DNA of 64,000 bases from Chachezhania antarctica (GCF_003646465.1 NZ_QZEX01000001.1:520236-584235), one strand, 5' to 3'. Shown: positions 35,810 to 44,815, numbered from the stretch's first letter. The notes: a model not told the origin generated them from the letters alone. Program-made: numbers and translations.

Positions 35810-37524
35810 CGGACACCTCCCATCGAGGCGGTCTTGGAGAGTTCTTCGTGATTGGTGACCATCTCGCGCAGGACCTGATCCTTCGGACCGAAGGCTGCGC
35901 GCGTTCCGCTGTCGATCACCAGCAGCATGTCGCATTCCTGGATGGCGGCGGGGCGGTGGGCCATGATCATCACCGCGTGGCCCGCGGCCTTCAGTTCACG
36001 GATCGCCGCGTTCAGCGCCATCGAGCCTTCGTTGTCGAGGTTCGAGTTCGGCTCGTCCAGGATCAGCAGGACCGGTTCGTCATACATCGCGCGGGCCAGC
36101 CCGACGCGCTGGATCTGGCCGCCGGACAGACGGCCGCCGCCCTGGCTGATCTTGGTGTCATAGCCATCGGGAAAGTTGACGATCATGTCATGCGCCGCGG
36201 CGCGCTTGGCCGATGTCACGACCTTTTCGGCTTCCGGTTCCAGTTCAAGCCGCGCAATGTTCTGCGCGATGGTGCCATCGAACAGCATCACCCGTTGCGG
36301 CAGGTAGCCGATCAGCCGGCCCAGCACGGCCGGGTCGTACTGGTCCAGCGATGCGCCATCCAGTCGGATCGTCCCGCCTGCCGGTTTCCAGACGCCCGTC
36401 AGCGCCCGCGCCAGCGACGACTTTCCCGACCCGGACGGCCCGATGACCCCCAGCGCCTGTCCCGGTTCGACCTCGAACGAAAGCGCGCGCAGCACCGCAC
36501 GGGATTCGCCCGGTGGCACCAGTGTCAGGGATTGCACCTGCAGCTTCGCCTTGGGGCGTGGCAGGGACGTGCGGGTATCTTCGGGCGGGGTGCTGTCCAG
36601 CAGGTCGGCCAGCGTGCGCCAGCCCTTGAAGGCGCGCTGCACCACCGGCCACTGGCCGATCGACAGCTCGATCGGGGCCAGCGCGCGACCCAGCAGGATC
36701 GAACCGGCGATCATCGCACCGGCGGAAAGTTCGCCCTGCAGGACAAGATAGGCGCCAAGGCCCAGCATCGCCGATTGCAGGAACAGCCGCAGCGTTTTCG
36801 TCATGGAGGAGAACGTGCCGCCCACATCGTTGGCGCGGATCGATTCTTCCAGCGAGGAATCGCGGGCCACCATCCAGCGGCGGAACGCCGAATCGCGCAT
36901 GCCCATCGACTGGATCATCTCGGCTTCGGACCGGATTTCTTCCGACAGCATGCTGGCTTGGTTAGATGCGACGCCCGCCTTGAGCATCGGCCGGCGCGTG
37001 AAATGCTGGTTGACCCAGGTGATGAAGATCAGAAGCGCGCCGCCGCCCATCGCCAGGTAGCCCAGCCAGGGGTGGAACAGCGTGATGCCGGCCAGGAAGA
37101 CCGGCGTCCACGGAATGTCGAATCCGGCCATCAGAACGGGCGACGAAATCAGCCGCTGCACCGATTCCAGATCCGCCAGTCCCGTCTGGGCCGCCGGATC
37201 GCGCGCCACGGCCGAACGGCGGATCATCGCGTCGAAGACCCGCTTGTCGAGCGCCGACTGGAACCGCGCTCCCGCCCGCGCCATGATCCGGCCGCGGGTG
37301 TAATCGAGGATCCCCATGATCCCGTAGAGGAAGGCCACCAGCAGCGTCAGCGCGACAAGCGTCGCCTCGGACCGCGATCCAAGCACACGGTCGTAGATCT
37401 GCAGCATGTAGATCGGGCCGGTCAGCATCAGCATGTTCGCGAAGAAACTGAATATTCCGACAGTCCAGTAGAGCCCCCGGCTCTGCTGCCGTGCGGCGAC
37501 GAGTTCTTCACGTCCTTTTGTCAT
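35806..37524 (-). CDS. Type I secretion ABC transporter permease/ATPase (PrtD-like)
   Basis: A 572-residue half-transporter. The six-helix membrane domain occupies the first 300 or so residues, and there is no C39 peptidase domain, which fits exporters of RTX-like proteins. The ATPase domain has Walker [10 protein letters not shown], signature [14 protein letters not shown], Walker [13 protein letters not shown] and the switch histidine in IMAHRP. ATG at 37524 follows AAGGG; an in-frame GTG eight codons upstream is less likely. It heads a two-gene operon with the HlyD-family gene. No RTX repeat protein is visible in the window. Confidence 0.93.
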   Translation of the reverse strand: MTKGREELVAARQQSRGLYWTVGIFSFFANMLMLTGPIYMLQIYDRVLGSRSEATLVALTLLVAFLYGIMGILDYTRGRIMARAGARFQSALDKRVFDAMIRRSAVARDPAAQTGLADLESVQRLISSPVLMAGFDIPWTPVFLAGITLFHPWLGYLAMGGGALLIFITWVNQHFTRRPMLKAGVASNQASMLSEEIRSEAEMIQSMGMRDSAFRRWMVARDSSLEESIRANDVGGTFSSMTKTLRLFLQSAMLGLGAYLVLQGELSAGAMIAGSILLGRALAPIELSIGQWPVVQRAFKGWRTLADLLDSTPPEDTRTSLPRPKAKLQVQSLTLVPPGESRAVLRALSFEVEPGQALGVIGPSGSGKSSLARALTGVWKPAGGTIRLDGASLDQYDPAVLGRLIGYLPQRVMLFDGTIAQNIARLELEPEAEKVVTSAKRAAAHDMIVNFPDGYDTKISQGGGRLSGGQIQRVGLARAMYDEPVLLILDEPNSNLDNEGSMALNAAIRELKAAGHAVMIMAHRPAAIQECDMLLVIDSGTRAAFGPKDQVLREMVTNHEELSKTASMGGVR

Positions 37525-37779
37525 GCCCTTACCCGATCCCTCTGTCACTTATTCCATAAGCGACTCACTCTGCCGCTGCTGGAAGGTGGTACACTAGGCC
37601 GCAATCGGCAGGAAACCGTTGTTTCACCCTGCAAGCTGTTTCAAATCAGCGACAAATTAATCTATCACGATGACTATCAGTTCAGGGGCCGACTCGATCC
37701 AATGGATCACGGACCGGAACGGTGACTCGCGGTGCCTTGATGGACCGGCGATTGGACGAATACGATTGGACCTGACGTA

Positions 37780-38625
37780 ATGCATCTTTGGCTTAGCCGG
37801 CTGGCTGCGCTTCCCGCCGCCACAGTGATTACCCTGACAGCGGCCTGCACGGTCCCGTCCGAAGAACACCGCGCCAGTGGCGAGGTGTTTGACCCCTATG
37901 AAAACGTCAACCGGAAGGTCCATGCCTTCAACATCGGCGTCGACAAGGTGATCTATCGTCCTGCGGCGAAAGGATATGTCTTCATCCTGCCCGACGAGAT
38001 CCGGACCAGCATCGGCTACTTCGCCGACAACATGTCCAAACCGACGGACGTGGTCGATTTCCTGGCACAGGGCAGGATCAAGGAAGCCGTTATCACGGTC
38101 GGCCGGTTCCTGATGAACACCACCATCGGATTCGGCGGCCTTGCAGACCCCGCGACAGAATTCGGGATCCCGGACCTCGACACCGATTTTGGTGAGGTCC
38201 TGTACACGTGGGGCTTCGACGAAGGCGCCTATATCGAGCTGCCGTTCTTCGGTCCGTCGACAGAACGCGATTCGGTCGGGCTGGCCGTCGATGTGTTCAC
38301 GAACCCGTTGGGTTACCTGGAATATGGATCGAATTTCCAGAACCTGCGTTATGGGTCGTACATCCTCGATCGCCTGAATGACCGGGGTACATACTCCGAA
38401 ACGATCGACACGGTTCTTTACGAAAGCGCAGACAGTTACGCGCAGGCGCGGATCATATTCCTGCAAAATCGCCGCTTCGAACTGGCAGGAGAGGGGGGCG
38501 ACCCCTATGTTGATGCCTATGCCGATCCCTATGCCGACCCTTACGAGGACGCCTATGCAGACCCATATGCAGACCCCTACGCCGACATCTTCGACGATCC
38601 GGAAGCAACGGCAGACCGTTTCTGA
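37780..38625 (+). CDS. mlaA: MlaA/VacJ-family outer-membrane lipoprotein with repetitive acidic tail
   Basis: A 281-residue lipoprotein of the Mla phospholipid-trafficking pathway, which removes misplaced phospholipids from the outer leaflet. The signal ends in LTAAC (Cys23). The VacJ core shows DPYENVNRKVHAFN, FADNMSKPTDVVDFLAQG, GFGGLADPATEFGI and LPFFGPSTERDSVG. The last 42 residues are a low-complexity Asp/Pro/Tyr/Ala repeat (DPYADPYEDAYADPYAD-like). The mlaC-like gene follows 22 bases later. The transporter genes mlaFEDB are not here. Confidence 0.93.
   Translation: MHLWLSRLAALPAATVITLTAACTVPSEEHRASGEVFDPYENVNRKVHAFNIGVDKVIYRPAAKGYVFILPDEIRTSIGYFADNMSKPTDVVDFLAQGRIKEAVITVGRFLMNTTIGFGGLADPATEFGIPDLDTDFGEVLYTWGFDEGAYIELPFFGPSTERDSVGLAVDVFTNPLGYLEYGSNFQNLRYGSYILDRLNDRGTYSETIDTVLYESADSYAQARIIFLQNRRFELAGEGGDPYVDAYADPYADPYEDAYADPYADPYADIFDDPEATADRF
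38498..38588 (+). repeat. Tandem repeat encoding the MlaA tail
   Basis: About seven degenerate 12-base units of the form GA(C/T)-CC(C/T)-TA(C/T)-GC(C/A), encoding Asp-Pro-Tyr-Ala with Asp-Ala-Tyr-Ala variants, at the 3' end of mlaA. Third-codon differences show that the units have drifted at DNA level while the peptide is kept. Confidence 0.8.
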
Positions 38626-38647
38626 CCTTGAGCGTGCGCCGCTGCGC

Positions 38648-39250
38648 ATGCCCCGCCGGACGTTCCTTTCAACCGCGATGGCCGGCGTGGGCTTTGTCGC
38701 CGCCGGCTTGTCGAGCTGGCCCAGCCAGCTTCTGGCGCTGACCAAGGCCGGCGCCGAAGGTCTGGTCGACCAGCTGGTCGCCGACATCAACCAGGTGATC
38801 GCCACCAACAAGTCCGAAGCCTCGAAGATCCGGGACTTCGAACAGATCTTCTCGCGCTATGCCGACACTGCGATCATGGCCCGCTACGTGCTTGGCGCGG
38901 ACGTGCGCACCGCATCGCCCGCGCAGCTGCGCGCCTTCACCGACGCGTTCGAGAAGTACATTGCCAACAAGTACGGCCGGCGCTTCCGGGAATTCATCGG
39001 CGGCACGGTCACCGTGACCGACTCGCGCCAGATCAAGGCCGGGTACGAGGTCAAGGCCATCGCCAAGCTGAAGGGCGAAGCGCCGTTCGGCGTCAGCTTC
39101 CTCGTCTCCGACAAGTCGGGCCGCGGCAAGTTCTACAACCTGTTCATCGAAGGCGTGAACATGCTCCTGACCGAACGGACCGAGATCGGCGCGATCATGG
39201 ACCAGAACGGCGGCAGCATCGACAAGACCACCGCCGCGCTGAAGCGGTAA
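38648..39250 (+). CDS. mlaC: MlaC-family phospholipid-binding periplasmic protein
   Basis: A 200-residue Tat- or Sec-exported protein (signal MPRRTFLSTAMAGVGFVAAG, with an RR-x-F-L motif suggesting Tat). The mature domain shows DINQVIATNKSEASKIRDFEQIFSRYADTAIMARYVLG and AFEKYIANKYGRRFREFIGG, typical of the Ttg2D/MlaC family that ferries phospholipids between membranes. The ATG at 38648 is chosen for the signal peptide. Upstream in-frame sequence is the alternative frame of the mlaA repeat and not credible. No strong ribosome site is seen, so coupling to mlaA is likely. Confidence 0.9.
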   Translation: MPRRTFLSTAMAGVGFVAAGLSSWPSQLLALTKAGAEGLVDQLVADINQVIATNKSEASKIRDFEQIFSRYADTAIMARYVLGADVRTASPAQLRAFTDAFEKYIANKYGRRFREFIGGTVTVTDSRQIKAGYEVKAIAKLKGEAPFGVSFLVSDKSGRGKFYNLFIEGVNMLLTERTEIGAIMDQNGGSIDKTTAALKR

Positions 39251-39274
39251 GGTTTCAGGCCAGCGACAGTTTCA

Positions 39275-39303
39275 GGGGCGTCCGGGACAACCGGGCGCCC
39301 TTT
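39275..39303 (+). terminator. Terminator of mlaA-mlaC
   Basis: A ten-pair hairpin with one bulged G: arms GGGGCGTCCGG and CCGGGCGCCC around GACAA, followed by TTTGCCTTTG. It lies 25 bases after the mlaC stop. Confidence 0.75.
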
Positions 39304-39398
39304 GCCTTTGCGGTTCGGTGCGTGGGCCGCGGGCTCTGGGCATGATCGCCTTGGGAGGTTAAGTCTGGGTCCGACATCGGACAGCCCCGGAGACCTGC

Positions 39399-39881
39399 AT
39401 GACGCCCGAAGACATCGCCCGCCTGCCATATCGCCCCTGTGTCGGCGTGATGCTGATGAACGCCGAGGGCCGCGTCTGGGCCGGGCGCCGGAACGACCGC
39501 GATCACGATGCCTGGCAGATGCCCCAGGGTGGCGTGGACAAGGGCGAAGACGCCCGCACCGCGGCCCTGCGCGAACTGTGGGAAGAAACCGGCGTCACGT
39601 CCGACCTCGTCGAGATCGTGGCCGAAACCGACGACTGGCTGACCTACGACCTGCCGCACCACATTGTGCCACACACCTGGAAGGGAAAGTTTCGCGGGCA
39701 GGAGCAGAAGTGGTTCCTGATGCGATTTCAGGGCCGGGACGACCATGTCAACATCGACACCGAGCATCCCGAATTCGCCGAATGGCAATGGCGTCCGGCC
39801 GACCAGCTGGTGGATGGCGTCGTACCCTTCAAGCGTGACGTGTACCGGCAGGTGCTGGACGCGTTTTCCGAGCACCTCTGA
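39399..39881 (+). CDS. rppH: RNA pyrophosphohydrolase
   Basis: A 160-residue Nudix hydrolase that removes pyrophosphate from 5' ends of mRNA (or diadenosine polyphosphates), promoting decay. The Nudix box is complete at 44-66, [22 protein letters not shown], and the family start [21 protein letters not shown] is present, along with LTYDLPHHI and KWFLMRFQG. The length is typical. A family C palindrome lies about 40 bases downstream. Confidence 0.95.
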   Translation: MTPEDIARLPYRPCVGVMLMNAEGRVWAGRRNDRDHDAWQMPQGGVDKGEDARTAALRELWEETGVTSDLVEIVAETDDWLTYDLPHHIVPHTWKGKFRGQEQKWFLMRFQGRDDHVNIDTEHPEFAEWQWRPADQLVDGVVPFKRDVYRQVLDAFSEHL

Positions 39882-39921
39882 CAACGCCGGACGATCAGGG
39901 CGCCGGTGAACGCCGCCGTAG

Positions 39922-39942
39922 GGTGCGTGGTCTCCACGCACC
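39922..39942. repeat. Family C palindrome
   Basis: GGTGCGTGG and CCACGCACC flank TCT, preceded by GTA as in the other copies. It sits between the convergent rppH and GNAT genes, where it could end both transcripts, though it lacks a strong T run. Confidence 0.65.
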
Positions 39943-39956
39943 GTTCCCCCGGAACA

Positions 39957-40553
39957 TCAGGGCCGGATCAACGGGATCTGCGGCGCGCAATCCTCGGGCA
40001 GAAGGCCCATGAGGCGCGGATCCGGCTGGTGCTCGAATTCCTGCGCGAACGGCACGAAGCCCGACCGCTTGTAGAACGGCACCGCCTTCTGATCGTCAAA
40101 CGTGCAGGTATGCACCCAGAACCGCGTGATGGGCTGGGACCATGCCAGTGCCACCGCCGCGTTCATCATGGACCGCGCGGCCGTCGTGCCGATCATCGGG
40201 CCGCTGACCCCGAAGTATTTCAACTCGCATTCGTCGGGCTGGCGGAAATCCAGCTCGATCAGCCCATGTGCCTCACCGTCCTTGATCAGAGAATGCACCC
40301 AGACATCCGGGTGGTGCAGGATCGCCGTCAGCTCGTCATCTGACAGTTCCAGGCGGGAGGCCCAGATATAGGCCTCCCCCAGGCGCCGATACAGCGCGCG
40401 GTACCAGTCGGGCGTCGGTGCCTCCACATGCTCCAGCGTGGCCCCGTCCGGCAGTTCGGCCGGGCGCGGCGCGGCGGGGGCCAGCATCTCCAGGTGCGTG
40501 ATCACGCAGGCGACATGACCGGGCGGGACGGGATGAACGGTGAGGTCAGGCAT
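39957..40553 (-). CDS. GNAT family N-acetyltransferase
   Basis: A 198-residue acetyltransferase-like protein. The acetyl-CoA region is ELKYFGVSGPMIGTTAARSMMNAAVALAW (a diverged Q/R-x-x-G-x-A loop), followed by RFWVHTCTFDDQKAVPFYKRSGFVPF, a strong GNAT C-terminal pattern. The acceptor is unknown. It lies three bases downstream of the adenosine kinase gene on the same strand, and so is the third gene of the nth-adenosine kinase-GNAT operon. Confidence 0.88.
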   Translation of the reverse strand: MPDLTVHPVPPGHVACVITHLEMLAPAAPRPAELPDGATLEHVEAPTPDWYRALYRRLGEAYIWASRLELSDDELTAILHHPDVWVHSLIKDGEAHGLIELDFRQPDECELKYFGVSGPMIGTTAARSMMNAAVALAWSQPITRFWVHTCTFDDQKAVPFYKRSGFVPFAQEFEHQPDPRLMGLLPEDCAPQIPLIRP

Positions 40554-40556
40554 GGC

Positions 40557-41549
40557 TTACAACAGTCCCGTGGCCTTCATCAGCTCGGCGACCGACTGTT
40601 CGGGGCGCGGCCCGATATGCGAGATCACCTCGCGCGCGGCAACGGACCCCATGCGCGCGGCGGTTTCCACGTCCTTGCCCGTGGCCAGGCCGAACAGGAA
40701 CCCTGCGGCGAATTGGTCGCCAGCGCCGGTGGCATCGACGACCTTCACCTTCTCGACCGACACATCGGTGCGCGTGCCGTTCTGCATGACGGACACGCCG
40801 TCGCCCGACCGGGTGCAGACCACCAGCTCGCACAGCTTGGCCGTCTTCTCCAGCGCGTCGTCCAGATCGTCGGTTTCGAACAGGGACTTGATCTCGTCCT
40901 CGTTGCCGATGACGTAGTCCATCTCGTTCTCGATCAGGGTCAGGAAGTCGGCGCGGTGACGGTCGACGCAGAACGGATCGGAAATCGCGATGCCGGTCTT
41001 GCCGCCGGCGGCGCGGCAGGCGCGGGCGGCCTTGTAGAACGCCTCTTTCCCCTTGTCCTTGTCGAACAGGTAGCCTTCAAGGAACATGACGTCGGTATCG
41101 GCCGCGATCTTCTCGTCGACGTCATCGGGACCCAGCTCGGACGAGATGCCCAGATAGGTGTTCATCGACCGCTCGCCATCCGGCGACACGAAGATCATCG
41201 AGCGCGATGTGGGCAATTCGCCTTCCGGCACGGGCGCGTTGACGAAGGCCACGCCGGTTTCTTCCATGCCCTTGGCGTAGAACTGTCCAAGCGCGTCGTC
41301 ATGGACCCGGCCGATGAAGGCGGTCTTCAGCCCCAGCGCGCCGGCGCCGGCGATGGAGTTGGCGACCGACCCGCCTGGCGCCTGATGGCGTTCCTGCATC
41401 GCGGCATAGAGCACTTCGGCCCGGTCCGTTTCGACCAGCTGCATGATGCCCTTCTCGATCCCCATATGGGCCAGGAAGTCGTCATCGTGCTGCGAGATCA
41501 CGTCGACGATGGCATTGCCGATGCCGACGAGTTGATAGGTCTTGGTCAT
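40557..41549 (-). CDS. PfkB-family adenosine kinase
   Basis: A 330-residue ribokinase-superfamily kinase. It starts KTYQLVGIGNAIVDVISQHDDDFL, carries GGSVANSIAGAGALG and ends with the catalytic signature DATGAGDQFAAGFL (about 272-285, base Asp278). Among roseobacters this sequence type is annotated as adenosine kinase; phosphorylation of adenosine or another nucleoside is inferred from the family. Its start overlaps the nth stop by four bases, so it is translationally coupled to nth. Confidence 0.92.
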   Translation of the reverse strand: MTKTYQLVGIGNAIVDVISQHDDDFLAHMGIEKGIMQLVETDRAEVLYAAMQERHQAPGGSVANSIAGAGALGLKTAFIGRVHDDALGQFYAKGMEETGVAFVNAPVPEGELPTSRSMIFVSPDGERSMNTYLGISSELGPDDVDEKIAADTDVMFLEGYLFDKDKGKEAFYKAARACRAAGGKTGIAISDPFCVDRHRADFLTLIENEMDYVIGNEDEIKSLFETDDLDDALEKTAKLCELVVCTRSGDGVSVMQNGTRTDVSVEKVKVVDATGAGDQFAAGFLFGLATGKDVETAARMGSVAAREVISHIGPRPEQSVAELMKATGLL

Positions 41550-42190
41550 AGTGTCTTGTCCTCATAAGGGCAGAGATCGCGGATCAGGCAGGTCGGGCAT
41601 TGCGGCTTGCGCGCCTTGCAATGATACCGACCGTGCAGGATCAGCCAGTGATGGGCGTGGAGCTGGTAGGGCGCGGGGACGTTGTCTTCTATGGCGCGTT
41701 CGACCGCGACGACGTCCTTGCCCGGCGCGATCCCGGTGCGGTTGCCGACGCGGAAGATATGCGTGTCGACGGCCTGCGCCGGATAGCGCCACCACATGTT
41801 CAGCACCACATTGGCGGTCTTGCGCCCGACCCCCGGCAACGCCTGCAGCGCCGCGCGGGAGGAAGGGACTTCCCCGCCATACTCGTCGACCAGAATGCGT
41901 GAGAGCTTCATCACATTCTTCGCCTTGTTGCGATACAGCCCGATGGTCTTGATGTAGCCGGTCAGCCGCTCTTCGCCGAGGTCGAGCATCTTCTGCGGCG
42001 TGTCGACGACGGTGAACAGGTCCTTCGTCGCCCGGTTCACGCCCACATCCGTCGCCTGCGCGGAAAGCGCCACGGCAACGAGAAGCGTGTAGGCGTTGGT
42101 GTGGTGCAATTCGCCTTCGGGTTCGGCCTCATCGGCCTCGAACCGGGCGAAGATCTCGCAAAGCGTATTGTAGTCGAGCTGTCGCGCCAT
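41546..42190 (-). CDS. nth: Endonuclease III
   Basis: A 214-residue DNA glycosylase/AP lyase that removes oxidised pyrimidines. The helix-hairpin-helix LPGVGRKTANVVLN carries the catalytic lysine, and VDTHIFRVGNR carries the catalytic aspartate. The C-terminal 4Fe-4S motif is C-x6-C-x2-C-x5-C (CKARKPQCPTCLIRDLC). It is the first gene of a three-gene operon. The upstream region to the divergent Ada-like gene contains one family C palindrome and one truncated family A repeat. Confidence 0.96.
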   Translation of the reverse strand: MARQLDYNTLCEIFARFEADEAEPEGELHHTNAYTLLVAVALSAQATDVGVNRATKDLFTVVDTPQKMLDLGEERLTGYIKTIGLYRNKAKNVMKLSRILVDEYGGEVPSSRAALQALPGVGRKTANVVLNMWWRYPAQAVDTHIFRVGNRTGIAPGKDVVAVERAIEDNVPAPYQLHAHHWLILHGRYHCKARKPQCPTCLIRDLCPYEDKTL

Positions 42191-42262
42191 GGGGCAAAGC
42201 TATGCCCGCTGTCCCGCCCGGGGGCAAGCAAAGGGGGCCATCGGGCGGCCCCTTTGCCGTAG

Positions 42263-42283
42263 GGTGCGTGCTTTGCACGCACC
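42263..42283. repeat. Family C palindrome
   Basis: Perfect arms GGTGCGTGC and GCACGCACC around TTT, preceded by GTAG. It lies in the divergent nth/Ada-like intergenic region, a place where a terminator would not be expected. Confidence 0.7.
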
Positions 42284-42315
42284 TTTCACCGGATCTGACG
42301 TGTCGGGCGGGCGTC

Positions 42316-42381
42316 GGGGGCGCTGCCCCCGTCCGGTCCTGCGGCCCGGACTCCCCCGAATGTATTTGAAGACCAAAGAAG
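42316..42381 (+). repeat. Truncated family A repeat, copy A4
   Basis: GGGGGCGCTGCCCCC (42316-42330), the hairpin GTCCGG/CCGGAC, CCCCCGAATGTATTTGAAGACC and CAAAGAAG, with no second AAATAC arm. It is a half-element between divergent genes. Confidence 0.7.
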
Positions 42382-42473
42382 CCTGTGCGCGCGGGCTTTC
42401 GCTTGCGCAGGTTCCGGGTCGTGTCGGGGTTGGGAAGGGCGTATCTTCGGGGAAAGCCTTTCGGAGCTGCCAG

Positions 42474-43343
42474 ATGAACATCGAAACCCCCGGCCAGAGC
42501 CAGGACAGCTATCATTTCCACGTCATGCGCCGCGCGATCGACCTGATCGACGAGGCCGACCGGGCGGGCGCGCAGATGACGCTGGAGGACCTCGCGCGCC
42601 GGATGGACATGAGCCCCGCACATTTCCAGCGGCTGTTTTCGTCGTGGGTCGGCGTGTCGCCCAAGCGCTATCAGCAATACCTGGCGCTGGGTCATGCCAA
42701 GACGTTGCTGCGGGAGCGCTTCACCACGCTGGAGACGGCGCATTCGCTGGGCCTTTCGGGCACCGGGCGGCTGCATGACCTGTTCCTGCGGTGGGAGGCA
42801 ATGAGCCCGGGCGAGTTCGCGCGGAAGGGGAAGGGGCTGGTGATCTACTGGGGATGGTTCGATAGCCCCTTCGGCCCGGCGCTTGTGATGGGGACCGACA
42901 AGGGGATCTGCGGGCTGGCCTTTTCGGCGGAAAGCACAGCCAAGGCGGCGATGGAGGATCTGACAGGCCGCTGGCCCATGGCCGAGTTTGTCGAGGACGC
43001 CACCATGCTGCGGCCCTGGGTGCTGGCCGCCTTCGGTGCCGAGCGGACCGAGCTGAGCCGCGCGCCGCTGTTCCTGATCGGGGCGCCGTTCCAGATCAAG
43101 GTCTGGGAGGCGCTGATGCAGATCCCGTCGGGCCATGTCACCACCTATTCCGAGATCGCGGAGGCCATCGGCGCGCCGAAAGCCCAGCGGGCCGTGGGCA
43201 CCGCGGTTGGGCGCAATCCGGTCAGCTGGCTGATCCCCTGCCACCGTGCGTTGCGCAAGAGCGGTGAACTGGGCGGCTATCATTGGGGCCTGCCTGTGAA
43301 GCGCGCAATCCTGGCGTACGAGACGGCCCGCGCCGACGCCTAG
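42474..43343 (+). CDS. AraC-type HTH plus O6-alkylguanine-DNA methyltransferase (Ada-like, lacking the N-terminal Zn domain)
   Basis: A 289-residue protein with an AraC/Ada helix-turn-helix domain (about 20-115: TLEDLARRMDMSPAHFQRLFSSWVGVSPKRYQQY) followed by the methyltransferase domain. The alkyl-acceptor is Cys256 in WLIPCHR, with VWEALMQIPSGHVTTYSEIA before it. The Cys4 phosphotriester-sensing domain of E. coli Ada is absent. It probably repairs O6-methylguanine; how its HTH would be controlled is unclear. ATG at 42474 fits family similarity; longer upstream frame runs through repeat DNA. Confidence 0.93.
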   Translation: MNIETPGQSQDSYHFHVMRRAIDLIDEADRAGAQMTLEDLARRMDMSPAHFQRLFSSWVGVSPKRYQQYLALGHAKTLLRERFTTLETAHSLGLSGTGRLHDLFLRWEAMSPGEFARKGKGLVIYWGWFDSPFGPALVMGTDKGICGLAFSAESTAKAAMEDLTGRWPMAEFVEDATMLRPWVLAAFGAERTELSRAPLFLIGAPFQIKVWEALMQIPSGHVTTYSEIAEAIGAPKAQRAVGTAVGRNPVSWLIPCHRALRKSGELGGYHWGLPVKRAILAYETARADA

Positions 43344-43464
43344 GCAAATAAGGGGCGAATCGGGGCGTCAGGTATTCTTTTCCGACCGGTTTCGGCTTAT
43401 ATCGCCGTTTCAGAAGGGTGGCCCATCAAACGGACCGCCCCGGAGGCCGAGCAAAGGATTTCAC

Positions 43465-44160
43465 ATGACCCAGCCCGTCGCTGGCGCCCGTCGCCAGTTC
43501 CGTCCCGTCCGTATCGTTCTGCCGGCCCTGGCCGGTGTTGCCTTGCTGACGTCCGCCTGTACCGATCCCGCGTCGCTGACCACGGATTCGACCCCGAACC
43601 AGAACCGCAACCAGGGTGCCATCGCAGGCGGTGTGCTGGGCGCTGGCGTCGGCGCGATCCTTGGCGGCAATGCCAAGACCGCCGCGCTGGGCGCGGCCGT
43701 GGGCACGATTGCCGGCGCCGCCATCGGCGAAGGCATGGACCGTCAGGCGGCCGAGCTGCGCAACCAGCTTTCCAGCGACGGGATCTCGATCGTTCAGAAC
43801 GGCGACCGCATGACCGTCACGCTGCCCCATGACATCACGTTTGCGACCGACAGCTTCGCCGTGCGCCCCGAATTGCGCCAGGACCTGACGAAGGTGGCGG
43901 CGAGCCTGAACAAATATCCTAATTCCAACGTCCAGATCATCGGCCACACCGACAATACGGGCGATGCGACCTACAATATCGGCCTGTCGCAGCAGCGCGC
44001 CGAAGCAGTGGCAAACCTCCTGATCGTCGATGGTGTCAGTACCACCCGCCTGCGCACGATCGCCGCCGGGGAATCGAACCCGATCGCGTCGAACCTGACC
44101 CCAGAAGGGCAGGCGCAGAACCGCCGGGTAGAAATCGTCGTCACGTCGACCGAAGGTTGA
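43465..44160 (+). CDS. OmpA-family lipoprotein with glycine zipper (YiaD-like)
   Basis: A 231-residue predicted lipoprotein (lipobox LLTSAC, Cys32). A glycine-zipper region (about 50-95: GAIAGGVLGAGVGAILGG and AALGAAVGTIAGAAIGEGMD) is followed by an OmpA peptidoglycan-binding domain with IIGHTDNTGDATYNIGLSQQRAEAV and GQAQNRRVEIVV. It probably links the outer membrane to the cell wall. The twin arginines near the start belong to a long basic leader (MTQPVAGARRQFRPVR). It is monocistronic, with an excellent hairpin after the stop. Confidence 0.92.
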   Translation: MTQPVAGARRQFRPVRIVLPALAGVALLTSACTDPASLTTDSTPNQNRNQGAIAGGVLGAGVGAILGGNAKTAALGAAVGTIAGAAIGEGMDRQAAELRNQLSSDGISIVQNGDRMTVTLPHDITFATDSFAVRPELRQDLTKVAASLNKYPNSNVQIIGHTDNTGDATYNIGLSQQRAEAVANLLIVDGVSTTRLRTIAAGESNPIASNLTPEGQAQNRRVEIVVTSTEG

Positions 44161-44169
44161 TCGTTCGGT

Positions 44170-44200
44170 GTGACCGCACAGCGTTTGTGCGGTCACTTCC
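44170..44200 (+). terminator. Terminator-like hairpin after the OmpA lipoprotein gene
   Basis: Perfect 11-base arms GTGACCGCACA (44170-44180) and TGTGCGGTCAC (44186-44196) around GCGTT, ten bases after the stop. The T run is weak (TTCC), so it may stabilise the 3' end rather than release transcripts alone. Confidence 0.7.
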
Positions 44201-44269
44201 GCTCGTTCCGGTTGAACTTGCTGCCAAAATTCTACCTTGCTTCGACAAGCGAGACACAGGAGACGACAG

Positions 44270-44812
44270 ATGACCGATACCCCCAGGCTTGTTGGCCTGA
44301 GCGGCGCCTTGCGCAGCGGTTCGACCAACCGGAAACTCGTGCACGAGGCGGCGCGGCTGTTCGGCCCGGCGGATTTCGAGGAGCTGGACCTGAACCTGCC
44401 GCTCTACGATGGCGACGACGAGGCGCGCGATGGCGTTCCAGCCGCGGTTGTGACGCTGGCGGAAAAGATCAAGTCCGCGGAGGCGGTGATCATTTCGACC
44501 CCGGAATACAACAAGGGAATCTCGGGCGTGCTGAAGAACGCGCTCGACTGGATCAGCCGGACGGATATCGCGCCTTGGGCCGACAAGCCGGTGGCGGTAA
44601 TGTCGGCGGCGGCGGGCCGGGCGGGCGGCGAACGCGGGCAGGCGATGCTGCGCCAATGCCTTGTCGCGTTCCAGCCGCGGCTGATCACGGGCCCCGAGGT
44701 GCATCTGGCCGGATCGTCCAAGGAATTCGACGACGATGGCCGGCTGACGGGCGAGATCTACATCAAAACCCTGACCAGGCTGATGGAAAAGCTGCGCGCC
44801 GAGGTGGGCTGA
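44270..44812 (+). CDS. NADPH-dependent FMN reductase (ChrR/azoreductase-like)
   Basis: A 180-residue flavodoxin-fold reductase. The FMN phosphate loop is LSGALRSGSTNRKL (10-23) and the conserved TPEYNKGISGVLKNALDWISR follows around residue 80, the hallmark of NADPH-dependent FMN/quinone/chromate reductases. It reduces flavins or quinones by two electrons in the cytoplasm. ATG at 44270 follows AGGAGACGAC. It converges on the VOC gene. Confidence 0.92.
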   Translation: MTDTPRLVGLSGALRSGSTNRKLVHEAARLFGPADFEELDLNLPLYDGDDEARDGVPAAVVTLAEKIKSAEAVIISTPEYNKGISGVLKNALDWISRTDIAPWADKPVAVMSAAAGRAGGERGQAMLRQCLVAFQPRLITGPEVHLAGSSKEFDDDGRLTGEIYIKTLTRLMEKLRAEVG

Positions 44813-44815
44813 AAC

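Noticed and set aside
38378-38647. Upstream extension of MlaC through the mlaA repeat region
   Set aside because: It is the alternative reading frame of the mlaA tail (Met/Pro/Thr repeats); the exported protein needs the signal at 38648.
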